The position numbers and the translations under genes are program-made. From positions 57,664 to 121,663 of the forward strand of contig JBBQTC010000002.1 in assembly GCA_038234785.1 (NCBI GenBank): 64,000 nt of DNA, given 5' to 3'. Positions 32,270-40,878 of the stretch are shown one piece after another. The notes under the pieces were generated by a model. It made no database searches. It saw only the letters and a program-made list of their open reading frames with translations, and was not told the DNA's origin. Numbering within the stretch: the stretch's first letter is position 1; each line of letters opens with the position of its first letter. The DNA is from UBA668 sp038234785 (GTDB lineage: Bacteria; Actinomycetota; Acidimicrobiia; Acidimicrobiales; Ilumatobacteraceae).

Positions 32270-33667
32270 GTGGATGACGTCGGGGATCGTTGGCAGGTCG
32301 AGCAGGTGCTGGCGCTCGCGCCGCGGCCCTCCTCGGTCACCGCCGCCCAGCCACTCGCGGTCCCGGGCAAGTGGCACGGCACCGGGTGCAACGCCCGCGC
32401 CGTCTGGGGACGTTGCTCCGGTGGAGGCGCCGAGCCGTACGAATGCGTGGTCGACCACGTGGGCGTCGAGTTCCGGTGCTCGTGCCCCAGCCGAGCGCTG
32501 CCGTGCAAGCACGCACTGGCGCTGTTGCTGCTGTGGGCGCGCGGCCAAGTGCCCGCCGGCGAACCTCCGCGAACCGCGATCGGATGGTTGAGCACTCGCG
32601 CCTCGGCCGAGGTGCCTCCGGTCGTCCCGCCGGCCCCGGCACCCCCGTCACCCACGGGTCCGGCTGCGGGTGCCCCGGCCGACGCTGCACCTGTCGCCCC
32701 ACCGGACCACGACCCGACGAAGCTGCGCGACGATCGCGTCGCTCGCATGTCTGCCGGTCTCGCCGAGCTCGATCGTTGGCTCGACGATCGGCTGCGCACC
32801 GGGCTGGCCGATCCGGCGCTGGCTCGGTACCGCACGTGGGACCACCTCGCGGCGCGCCTCACCGACGCCCAGGTCGGCGGCCTCGCCAACCGAGTGCGTC
32901 GCGTCGCAGGTGTGGTCGGCGCCCACCCCAACTGGCACGAGCAGTTGCTGGGCGAGCTGGGCGTGCTCCACCTGTTGGCCGTCGGCGGCCGGCATCTGGG
33001 CACCCTGCCGCCGGCGCTCGCCGACTCGGTCGCGGCCGCCATCGGATGGCAGGTGCGACAGGCGGCCGTGCTGGGGGGAGTGCCGCTCACCGATCATTGG
33101 GTGGTCATGGGCCGCAGCGACGTGCGCGAGGACCGCATCGAGGTGCGGCGAGTGTGGCTGCGGGGCGTCGAGACGGGGGAGTGGGCGATGGTCCTGTCGT
33201 TCGCCGCCTTCCGCCAAAGCCTCGACACGTCGTTCACCGTCGGCACGCAGGTGCACGCCGACATGTTCCGGTATCCGGGCGCGGTCGGGCTACGAGTGCT
33301 CGCCGGGCAGCGTCACTCGCCCCCTGAGCCCGCGGGGCCGGTGGAGGCGGTCTCCCTCGCACGCGCCTGCGAACTGGCCGGCGACGCGATCGCGCTCGAG
33401 CCGTGGCTCGACCGGGTGCCGATCTGCGTCCTCGCTGCCCCAGCGCGGCTCGGTGCCCGCTGGGTGCTCGCCGATGCCACAGGATCGCTCCCGCTCGCCG
33501 AGTCGGCGCCGGGGGTGGGCACCCTGCTGGCGTGCAGCGAAGGTCGGGCGGTGCCCATCACCGCCGAGTGGACGCCACTGGGCCTCATCCCGCTCACGGT
33601 GCACCTGGTCGACCGTGTCGTCGACATCGGGCCGGTGGCCGACTCGTCGTTCGTGGGGGCAGCATGA
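32270..33667 (+). CDS. SWIM zinc-finger protein (YehQ-like)
   Basis: A 465-residue protein with a SWIM zinc finger near the N-terminus: C-x-C...C-x-H in FRCSCPSRALPCKHALALL (about 68-86). A Pro/Ala-rich linker (about 115-150) leads to a long alpha/beta region with WHEQLLGELGVLHLLAVGG. SWIM domains bind DNA or proteins. It opens a five-gene operon with DUF5691, MoxR, DUF5682 and VWA genes, the same company as E. coli YehQ keeps with YehL, YehM and YehP. The GTG start lies 6 nt after TACCGT (32258-32263). It overlaps the next gene by ATGA. Confidence 0.82.
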   Translation: MDDVGDRWQVEQVLALAPRPSSVTAAQPLAVPGKWHGTGCNARAVWGRCSGGGAEPYECVVDHVGVEFRCSCPSRALPCKHALALLLLWARGQVPAGEPPRTAIGWLSTRASAEVPPVVPPAPAPPSPTGPAAGAPADAAPVAPPDHDPTKLRDDRVARMSAGLAELDRWLDDRLRTGLADPALARYRTWDHLAARLTDAQVGGLANRVRRVAGVVGAHPNWHEQLLGELGVLHLLAVGGRHLGTLPPALADSVAAAIGWQVRQAAVLGGVPLTDHWVVMGRSDVREDRIEVRRVWLRGVETGEWAMVLSFAAFRQSLDTSFTVGTQVHADMFRYPGAVGLRVLAGQRHSPPEPAGPVEAVSLARACELAGDAIALEPWLDRVPICVLAAPARLGARWVLADATGSLPLAESAPGVGTLLACSEGRAVPITAEWTPLGLIPLTVHLVDRVVDIGPVADSSFVGAA

Positions 33668-34479
33668 GCGCGATCGACACCTACTGGAACGACATGGTCA
33701 CCGTTGCACTGCTCGGCACCGACCGCCGAGAGCCGCCCGCGCCGCCTTCTGGTGGCCTCGCCGATCTCGCCGCCGACGACCCTCCGGTCACCGCGTCGCA
33801 GCGACTCCTGCAGCAGGTCGCAGCGTGCACGGCCGTACGCCGCGCGGGCGTGGTGCCCGGTCCTGTGGTCTCGTTGGTCGCCCCGCCCGCACTCGACCAG
33901 CGGCCGATCACGCCGCCGTCGGCCACCTCCACCTGGCGCCGTGTCATCGCCGACTGGCCGGTTCTGGAGGACGAATGGGTACTCGCCGTGGTGCGCTCGG
34001 GGCGCCGCCTCGCTCCAGAGCTGGTGCCCCCGCTGCTCGCCCGGCACCGTGGCGATTCCACTCGTCACGCTCGGGCGATGGTTGCCGCCGGCCCACTCGC
34101 CGCCTGGATGATCGAATGGTCACCACGGCTGGCCTGCGCCTCCAAGAAGCGGCCCGTCGTCGGCGAGCAGACGGTCGAGCACCTTGCCGAGCTTCCCGAA
34201 CTGGCGATCACCCCGGATCTCGTGTCGCTGCTCGCCACCCCTCCCGCGACCACGGCGTCCACGCTCGCCGCAGCGATCTCCGAGGGTCGGCTGGCCGTCA
34301 GCCACCGTGCAGTGTTGGTCAATCTGATCGCCCGCATGCAACCGGTCTCGCTGCCCGACGTCGCCGACGCGCTCGGCCGGGTCAACCCATCCCTGCCGTC
34401 GATCGGTCTCGCGTTCGCGCTCGCCGACCTTGCCCGCCTCCGCCACCACATGCTCATCGAACTGGAGCTCCACGAATGA
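33664..34479 (+). CDS. DUF5691-like protein of the MoxR-VWA operon
   Basis: A 271-residue, mostly helical protein starting SAIDTYWNDMVTVALLGTDRR, a pattern typical of DUF5691 proteins that follow SWIM genes. No catalytic motif, signal peptide or membrane helix is seen. It is coupled on both sides by 4-nt overlaps, so it is probably made in step with the SWIM protein and the ATPase and may be a structural partner. It is shorter than the fuller family members; the helical repeat character suggests a HEAT-like scaffold, which is inference. Confidence 0.7.
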   Translation: MSAIDTYWNDMVTVALLGTDRREPPAPPSGGLADLAADDPPVTASQRLLQQVAACTAVRRAGVVPGPVVSLVAPPALDQRPITPPSATSTWRRVIADWPVLEDEWVLAVVRSGRRLAPELVPPLLARHRGDSTRHARAMVAAGPLAAWMIEWSPRLACASKKRPVVGEQTVEHLAELPELAITPDLVSLLATPPATTASTLAAAISEGRLAVSHRAVLVNLIARMQPVSLPDVADALGRVNPSLPSIGLAFALADLARLRHHMLIELELHE

Positions 34480-35576
34480 CATCCCCGACGCCCCCGGTCG
34501 CCACGACGGTCCTGCGGCCGCATGCCGAGCAGGAGTTCGCTCACGAGCTCGCGGCGATCGCCGCCGCAGATTCGCGCGAGCGTCCGCCCAGTTGGCGCAT
34601 GTCGCCATGGGCCGTGGTCACCTACCTCATGGGCGGTGTCCTGGCCGACGGCACCGTGATCTCGCCGAAGTACGTGGGCCAGCAGCGCCTCATCGAGATC
34701 TCCGTCGCGACGCTCGCCACCGATCGCGCCCTGCTGCTGCTGGGGGTTCCCGGCACGGCCAAGACGTGGGTCAGCGAGCATCTGGCCGCGGCGATCAGCG
34801 GTGATTCGACCCTGCTGGTGCAGGGCACGGCCGGCACCGCCGAAGAGCAGTTGCGGTACGGGTGGAACTACGCGAGGTTGCTCGCCGAGGGACCGTCGCT
34901 CGCTGCATTGGTGCCCAGCCCGGTCTACCGGGCGATGGAACGCGGTGCCATCGTGCGGGTGGAGGAGCTCACCCGTGTCCCCAGCGACGTCCAGGACGCG
35001 CTCGTCACCGTGTTGAGCGAGAAGACGCTGCCGATCCCCGAGCTCAACGGCGAGATGCAGGCGATCCCGGGCTTCAACCTCATCGCCACCGCCAACGACC
35101 GCGATCGGGGTGTCAACGACCTGTCCGCAGCGCTGCGACGACGGTTCAACACGGTGGTGCTGCCCCTGCCCGTCGACGCCGAGGAGGAGGTCGCCATCGT
35201 CGAGCGGCGAGTCGGCGAACTCGGTGCGGCGTTGCAGCTCCCTCGCGTTCCCACGGCCGACGAGGAGATCCGCCGCGTGGTCACCGTGTTCCGAGAGCTG
35301 CGCAACGGGGTCACCGAGGACGGCCGCATCAGCCTCAAGGTGCCCAGCGGCTCGCTCAGCACTGCGGAGGCGATCTCGGTGGTCACCAGCGGCGTCGCCC
35401 TCGCCGCGCACTTCGGCAACGGCGACCTCAGCTCGGCCGATGTCGCCGCCGGCATCGTCGGCGCAGTCGTCAAGGACCCCGTCCACGATGCCGTCGCATG
35501 GCGCGAGTACCTCGAGGCGGTCGTGCGCGACCGCGAGGGCTGGGGCGAGTTCTACGAGGCGTGCCGCGAGCTCTGA
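34476..35576 (+). CDS. MoxR-type AAA+ ATPase (YehL-like)
   Basis: A 366-residue AAA+ protein. Walker A is GVPGTAKT (about 92-99), Walker B reads IVRVEEL with Glu-Glu instead of Asp-Glu, sensor 1 is NLIATAND, and the arginine finger region is AALRRRFN. MoxR ATPases cooperate with VWA proteins as chaperones that insert metals or remodel complexes; the VWA partner is encoded three genes on (37767-38999). It starts within an ATGA overlap and ends 4 bp before the DUF5682 gene. The client is unknown. Confidence 0.88.
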   Translation: MTSPTPPVATTVLRPHAEQEFAHELAAIAAADSRERPPSWRMSPWAVVTYLMGGVLADGTVISPKYVGQQRLIEISVATLATDRALLLLGVPGTAKTWVSEHLAAAISGDSTLLVQGTAGTAEEQLRYGWNYARLLAEGPSLAALVPSPVYRAMERGAIVRVEELTRVPSDVQDALVTVLSEKTLPIPELNGEMQAIPGFNLIATANDRDRGVNDLSAALRRRFNTVVLPLPVDAEEEVAIVERRVGELGAALQLPRVPTADEEIRRVVTVFRELRNGVTEDGRISLKVPSGSLSTAEAISVVTSGVALAAHFGNGDLSSADVAAGIVGAVVKDPVHDAVAWREYLEAVVRDREGWGEFYEACREL

Positions 35577-35580
35577 CGCC

Positions 35581-37770
35581 ATGACCGAGGTGCAGTTGTT
35601 GGGCGTCCGTCACCACGGGCCGGGGTCTGCTCGGTCGGTGGTGCGCGCCCTCGACGATCTGCAACCGACCGTGGTGCTCGTCGAGCTCCCGGCCGACTGC
35701 GAGACCGCGCTGTCCTGGGTCGGCCACGAACAGCTGCGTCCGCCCGTCGCCCTCCTGGGGTATGTGGCCGACCAACCTCAGCGCGCCGCGTTCTTGCCGT
35801 TCGCGACGTTCAGCCCGGAGTGGCAGGCGTTCGTGTGGGCGCGAACGCACGACGTGCCGATGCGGGCGATCGACCTGCCACTGGCCAACGCACTCGTCGA
35901 CGTGCGCGACGACGAACTGCGGCTCGCCTCTCCGTCGATCGGCGACCCGTTGGCGGCCCTCGCCGAAGCGGCCGGCGATCCCGACGCGGAGCGGTGGTGG
36001 GACGACGTCATCGAGCATCGCGGCGATGGTGCCCCGGCGTTCGACGCCGTGGCCGATGCGATGCACGCGGTGCGCGGTGGCCGCGAGCCGAGCTCGGCGC
36101 GCGAGGCCCAGCGTGAGGCACACATGCGTCAGGTGCTGCGCCGCGCGATCGCCGACGGGCACCCGCGCATCGCGGTGGTGTGCGGGGCCTGGCACGTGCC
36201 GGCGCTGCAGCAACCGCTGCCGCCGGCCAAGGTCGATGCGGCGACCCTGCGCGGTCTGGCGAAGGTGAAGGTCGGCGTGAGCTGGGTGCCGTGGACCCAT
36301 CGGCGGCTGGCATCCGTCACCGGGTACGGCGCCGGGGTGCGCAGTCCCGGGTGGTACGCCCACGTGTTCGAGCACCCGGGGGCTACGGGCATCACGCGCT
36401 GGTTCGTCGGCGCAGCCCGGCTGCTGCGCGATCGCGGGATGTCGGCGTCCCCCGATCACCTCATCGCCGCCACCCGGGCCGCCGGCGCGCTCGCCGCACT
36501 TCGTGGTCGGCCCAAGCCGGGTCTGGACGAGGTGCTCGACGCCGCCGACGCGGTGATGGCGGGCTCCACCGGTTTGGCACTCATCCAACGCGATCTGGTC
36601 GTGGGTGATGCGATCGGTGAGGTGCCCGACGACGCACCACAGGTGCCGCTGGCCCGCGACCTCGCCACCCAGCAACGCAAGGTTCGCCTCAAGCCGACCG
36701 CCGACGCACAGACCATCGAGCTCGACGTCCGCCTCCCGAATCCCCGGGCGCGCTCCGTGCTGCTCCACCGGCTCCGTTCGCTGGGCGTCCCGTGGGGCAC
36801 GGTCGAGGAGGGCCGCGGCACCAGCGGCACGTTCCGCGAGACCTGGGCGTTGCGATGGGAACCCGAGCTCACGATCCGCCTGATCGAACTGTCCGCTCAC
36901 GGCACCACGGTCCGGGCGGCCGCCGCCCATCGCCTCCTGGAGCAGGCCCAGGGCGCCACGGCGCTCGCCGATCTGGTCCACGTGCTCGATCGAGCACTGC
37001 TGGCCGACCTGCCCGACGTGATCAGACCTGTGGTCGCTCTCGTCGAGGCCCAGGCCGCGCACGACCCCGACGTGGTACAGGTCATCGACACGCTCGGACC
37101 GCTGGCGCGTGCGCTGCGGTACGGCGACGTGCGCGGCACCGATGCCTCGGCGTTGCGGCAGGTGTTCGACGGGCTGGTGATCCGCGTGCTCGCCGGCACG
37201 GTCATGGCGTGCCGGTCGCTGGCGCCCGAGGCCGCAGTCGCGATGGTCGAGCGGTTGGCCGCGGTCGCCGCCGCACTCGCGCTCGTCGATCACCCCGCCC
37301 GGCGAGCCGAGTGGCCGGCGGTGCTCACGCTGGTCGCCGAACGACCCGACGTGCACGGATTGGTCCAGGGTCGGGCCACGCGACTCCTCCACGACGGAGG
37401 CGCATGGAATCGAGCCCATGTGGGCGCTCGCCTCTCGCGGTCGCTGTCGGTGGGCACCACACCGGCCAACGGGGCGGCGTTCGTCGAGGGCTTCCTCGCC
37501 GGCAGCGGCACGGTGCTGGTGCACGACCGAGAGCTCCTCGACGTCATCGATGCATGGGTGTCAGGTCTGCCTCCTGATGCGTTCGCCGACACCGTGCCGT
37601 TGCTCCGGCGGACCTTCGGCGCCTTCGAGCCCGCCGAGCGACGACAGCTGGGGTTGCTCCTGGCCGACCAGGAGGCTGCCGTGCCGATGGGGTACGGCAC
37701 CGACGTCGACTCCGCGCGTGCTGCAGCGGCGCTGGTGACCGTGCGTCAGATGCTGGGGGTGCCGCAATGA
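35581..37770 (+). CDS. DUF5682-family protein (YehM-like)
   Basis: A 729-residue protein. The N-terminal about 300 residues begin LLGVRHHGPGSARSVVRAL, with VVLVELPAD and a second conserved site AVVCGAWHVPAL; these His/Glu patterns recall the EreA/ChaN/TraB-type hydrolase fold, suggesting a metal-dependent activity (inference). The remainder is helical, with repeated LLxxxx patterns like an alpha-solenoid. DUF5682 genes are usually found between MoxR and VWA genes, as here, and the stop overlaps the VWA start by 4 nt. The biochemical function is unknown. Confidence 0.75.
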   Translation: MTEVQLLGVRHHGPGSARSVVRALDDLQPTVVLVELPADCETALSWVGHEQLRPPVALLGYVADQPQRAAFLPFATFSPEWQAFVWARTHDVPMRAIDLPLANALVDVRDDELRLASPSIGDPLAALAEAAGDPDAERWWDDVIEHRGDGAPAFDAVADAMHAVRGGREPSSAREAQREAHMRQVLRRAIADGHPRIAVVCGAWHVPALQQPLPPAKVDAATLRGLAKVKVGVSWVPWTHRRLASVTGYGAGVRSPGWYAHVFEHPGATGITRWFVGAARLLRDRGMSASPDHLIAATRAAGALAALRGRPKPGLDEVLDAADAVMAGSTGLALIQRDLVVGDAIGEVPDDAPQVPLARDLATQQRKVRLKPTADAQTIELDVRLPNPRARSVLLHRLRSLGVPWGTVEEGRGTSGTFRETWALRWEPELTIRLIELSAHGTTVRAAAAHRLLEQAQGATALADLVHVLDRALLADLPDVIRPVVALVEAQAAHDPDVVQVIDTLGPLARALRYGDVRGTDASALRQVFDGLVIRVLAGTVMACRSLAPEAAVAMVERLAAVAAALALVDHPARRAEWPAVLTLVAERPDVHGLVQGRATRLLHDGGAWNRAHVGARLSRSLSVGTTPANGAAFVEGFLAGSGTVLVHDRELLDVIDAWVSGLPPDAFADTVPLLRRTFGAFEPAERRQLGLLLADQEAAVPMGYGTDVDSARAAAALVTVRQMLGVPQ

Positions 37771-38999
37771 CGCCGGCAGCGACCGGCGGTGCACTCACGG
37801 GCCGCGTGAGCGACCACGAACGCCAGCGCCGATGGCGGATGGTGCTCGGCGGCACCGATGAGGGCGACGGCACCGGTCAGGGCGTCACCTCGCTGCAACT
37901 CGAAGGCGACGACGCCCGGATCGACGCGGCGCTCGCCGCGGTCTACGACTCGCGTCCGGGCAAGGGTGGCGGGCGCTCCCGCTCCGGCGGCCTCGGTGCA
38001 TCGGCGCCGTCGGTCGCTCGCTGGTTGGGCGACATCCGTCGCTACTTCCCGTCGTCGGTCGTGCAGGTGCTGCAGCGTGACGCCATCGACCGTCTGCAGC
38101 TGCGCCAGTTGCTGCTCGAGCCCGAGATGCTCCGCGCCGTCGAGGCAGACCTCCATCTCGTCACGCTGCTCGTCGAGCTCAACAAACTGCTCCCCGACGC
38201 GACGCGGGCCACCGCACGACAGGTCGTCACCCAGGTGGTGGAACAGATCGAACAACGCCTCGCCTCGCGCACCAAGCAGGCCGTGCACGGGGCGCTGGCC
38301 CGATCGCAACGCAGCCGCCGCCCGCGGCACACCGACATCGACTGGGGTCGCACGATCCTGGCCAACCTGCGCCACTACCTTCCCGAGCACCGCACCGTCG
38401 TGCCCGAGCACCTGGTCGGGTACGGCCGCCGCCAACGCAGCCTGTCGCGCGACGTCATCGTCGCCATCGACCAGTCCGCCAGCATGGCCGACAGCGTCGT
38501 CTACGCGGCGGTGTTCGGTGCGGTCCTCGCGTCGATGCCCGCCCTCAGCACCCGGGTGATCGCGTTCGACACCGCCATCGCCGACCTCACCCACCTGCTG
38601 CACGATCCCGTCGACGTGCTCTTCGGTGTGCAACTGGGCGGCGGCACCGACATCGCTCAGGCGATCGGGTACTGCCAGCAGCACATCACCCGGCCTGCCG
38701 ACACCTTGCTCGTGCTGGTCAGCGACCTGTTCGAAGGCGGCAACTCGGGGCTGCTGGGTGACCGCGTCGCGACACTGCAGCAGTCCGGCGTCACGGTGGT
38801 CGTGATCCTCGCACTCAGCGACGAGGGCGCTCCCGTCTACGACCACGCCCAGGCGGCCGCGCTGGCCGAACTCGGTGTGCCGTCGTTGGCCTGCACCCCC
38901 GATGCGTTCCCCGATCTGCTCGCCGCAGCGCTCGAGGGGCGCGACGTCGGCCGCTGGGCCAACGAGCACGGCCTGCACACCGCCGTGCAGCCGACCTGA
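37767..38999 (+). CDS. VWA (CoxE-like) domain protein, YehP-like
   Basis: A 410-residue protein with a C-terminal von Willebrand factor A domain carrying a complete MIDAS: D-x-S-x-S in IDQSASM, Thr in LGGGTDI, and Asp in VSDLFEGG. The N-terminal half is helical and basic (RRRPRH-type segments). VWA proteins pair with MoxR ATPases as substrate adaptors and bind Mg2+ at the MIDAS. It is the last gene of the five-gene operon, and repeat copy D follows its stop. Confidence 0.85.
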   Translation: MTPAATGGALTGRVSDHERQRRWRMVLGGTDEGDGTGQGVTSLQLEGDDARIDAALAAVYDSRPGKGGGRSRSGGLGASAPSVARWLGDIRRYFPSSVVQVLQRDAIDRLQLRQLLLEPEMLRAVEADLHLVTLLVELNKLLPDATRATARQVVTQVVEQIEQRLASRTKQAVHGALARSQRSRRPRHTDIDWGRTILANLRHYLPEHRTVVPEHLVGYGRRQRSLSRDVIVAIDQSASMADSVVYAAVFGAVLASMPALSTRVIAFDTAIADLTHLLHDPVDVLFGVQLGGGTDIAQAIGYCQQHITRPADTLLVLVSDLFEGGNSGLLGDRVATLQQSGVTVVVILALSDEGAPVYDHAQAAALAELGVPSLACTPDAFPDLLAAALEGRDVGRWANEHGLHTAVQPT

Positions 39000-39005
39000 G
39001 GAGCG

Positions 39006-39088
39006 GCCCAACTGGGCAGCTCTGTTCCCGGAAACCGGGAACGGAGCTCCCCAGAAGCAGGTCTGGGAAGGATCAGGCCCAGAAGCCG
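39006..39088 (-). repeat. Dispersed intergenic repeat, copy D (reverse)
   Basis: Read on the minus strand it gives CGGCTTCTGGGCCTGATCC, TTCCCAGACCTG, CTTCTGGGGAGC, a core GTTCCCGG-TTT-CCGGGAAC with 13-nt arms (one G-T wobble) at 39035-39047 and 39019-39031, and CTGCCCAGTTGGGCC. The order of motifs matches copies A and C, but the orientation is opposite. It lies between the convergent VWA and PEP-utiliser-like genes. Confidence 0.85.
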
Positions 39089-39116
39089 AGGGTCGCGCTG
39101 ACGATGCCGGAGTGGC

Positions 39117-40841
39117 TCACGCTCGGACCGCTCGCCGATCGATGGTGACGGTGCCGGTGCCGCCGTCGACGGTGATGCTGTCGCCGTCGTGGATGATCCG
39201 TGTGGCGTCGTCGACCAGCACGACGCAGGGGATGCCGAACTCCCGGGCGACGGTGGCCGCGTGCGACAGCATCCCGCCGGTCTCCACCACGACGGCCGCG
39301 GCCGGGATGAACAGCGGCGTCCACGGGGTGTCGGTGAACGGGGCGACGAGGATGTCGCCGGGTTCGATCTCGCGGGCGAACGCCGCCTCGGTGTTGAGGA
39401 TGATCCGCGCTCGACCGGTGGCGCGGCCAGCGCTCACCCCCATACCGGACAGGGAGCGGGCGGTGCCGGCAGCGGCGCGTTTGGTGGGTGTCACCGAGCC
39501 CACCCACGCGTTGGGGACGTGGTAGTCCTCCGCGGCGGCTCGTTGCCGCTTGCGTCGGGCCACCGAGTTGCGGAGTCCGTCGACGGGCTTGCCGTTCACC
39601 AGCGTCTCGATCTCGCGGTAGGTGAGGTGGACGTAGTCGCCGGGAGCGCTGAGGTGCTCGGCGGCGACGAGCCCGTCGGCGAGTGCGAGCAGGAGGGGCC
39701 GCATGCGGCGCATGCCGAGCACCCAGACGGCCTTGGTCAGCTCTCGCATCGCGGTGAACCGCTGCGCTTCGCGCAACGCGGCGTCGTACGCCTCACGATG
39801 GTCGGCGGCGAGCGATGCACGAACGGCCTTCTCCAGTTTCGCCCGCGCCGCCGCCGCCCGCTTGATCTGCGCGGCCGGCGCGTCGGCGGGCTTGAGCGCG
39901 AGCATCGAACGGATCTGGGAGATCACGAAGGTCGGGTCCTCGCCCCAGTCGGGCACCGTCGGGTCGGCCTCACCCTGGACCCGGAAGCCGTAGCGGTGGA
40001 TGAACTCGTCGAACTCGTCGATGAACCGTTCCCATGTCCGCTCGTGCGCGGCCATCGACTCCATGACCCTGGTGGCGTCGGCGGTCTCGATGACCTTGCG
40101 GACGGATGGCGTCTTGCGGGCGACGTGCGCCAGTTCGTAGAGCCCCAGCGCAGGCTTCGAGCTCTCGACGTTCCCCAGCCCGCTGCAGAGCCCGACGATC
40201 GTGTTCGGGTCGCCGCCACCGGAGGCGATGACGCCGGCGAGGCGGACCTGCATCTCGCCTGCAGCCGTCGACACCACGAGGTGGCGGTTGAGCAGCTCGC
40301 TGCACGACGCGATCAGTTCCTGCAGGCGCTTCCACGCCGCCTTGGGTGCGAGTTCGCGGTCGACCATGGCCTGGGAGGAGAGGCGTCCCTCGTAGAGGTC
40401 CTGCTGTGCGGCGAGCGTGTCCGCCTCCGCCGCCTCGCGTTGAGCGGTGGCGATCTCGAGTGCTTCGGCGCGCTCGGCCGCCGGCGCGTCGACCAACAGC
40501 CGCGCCGCGTCGTCGCTGCCCTGGAAGAACTGTGCCGCCATGGCCCCCGCGATGTCGCCGTCGAGACAGCTCATCGCCGCCACCGAGAATCCGACGTTGA
40601 GCGCGAGCCGACCGGCGGTGATCCCGAAGAAGTTGCCGACCGGCGGCTTGAAGATCTTGACCCGCTTGCCGGTGGGGTAGGCCGACATCAGGTTGCGCAG
40701 CCCGCTGGCATCCATCTCGTTGAACATCGTGGCGACGAACGGGGTCAGCACGCCGGGGAGGATCTCCCCGCCGTTGGTGACCGTCCACACGTCGTAGATC
40801 GGATTCGGATCGGTGTCCCACTCGGTACGGAATGCCCCCAT
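39117..40841 (-). CDS. PEP-utilising-enzyme mobile domain protein without ATP-grasp domain
   Basis: A 574-residue protein. The C-terminal domain (about 480-570) is the phosphohistidine swivelling domain of PEP synthase/pyruvate phosphate dikinase, with the phospho-acceptor His in ETGGMLSHAATVARE and the usual PCVVLVDDAT. The N-terminal 470 residues are helical and include FIDEFDEFIHRYGFR and EPTV-type segments seen in rifampin phosphotransferase-like proteins, but no ATP-grasp nucleotide-binding domain is present. It therefore needs a partner kinase or has a different role. It probably shares an mRNA with the upstream acyl-CoA dehydrogenase (37-bp gap). Confidence 0.75.
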   Translation of the reverse strand: MGAFRTEWDTDPNPIYDVWTVTNGGEILPGVLTPFVATMFNEMDASGLRNLMSAYPTGKRVKIFKPPVGNFFGITAGRLALNVGFSVAAMSCLDGDIAGAMAAQFFQGSDDAARLLVDAPAAERAEALEIATAQREAAEADTLAAQQDLYEGRLSSQAMVDRELAPKAAWKRLQELIASCSELLNRHLVVSTAAGEMQVRLAGVIASGGGDPNTIVGLCSGLGNVESSKPALGLYELAHVARKTPSVRKVIETADATRVMESMAAHERTWERFIDEFDEFIHRYGFRVQGEADPTVPDWGEDPTFVISQIRSMLALKPADAPAAQIKRAAAARAKLEKAVRASLAADHREAYDAALREAQRFTAMRELTKAVWVLGMRRMRPLLLALADGLVAAEHLSAPGDYVHLTYREIETLVNGKPVDGLRNSVARRKRQRAAAEDYHVPNAWVGSVTPTKRAAAGTARSLSGMGVSAGRATGRARIILNTEAAFAREIEPGDILVAPFTDTPWTPLFIPAAAVVVETGGMLSHAATVAREFGIPCVVLVDDATRIIHDGDSITVDGGTGTVTIDRRAVRA

Positions 40842-40878
40842 GGCGGCAAAGTGTCGCGCAGGTGAACAACCCGATCGG

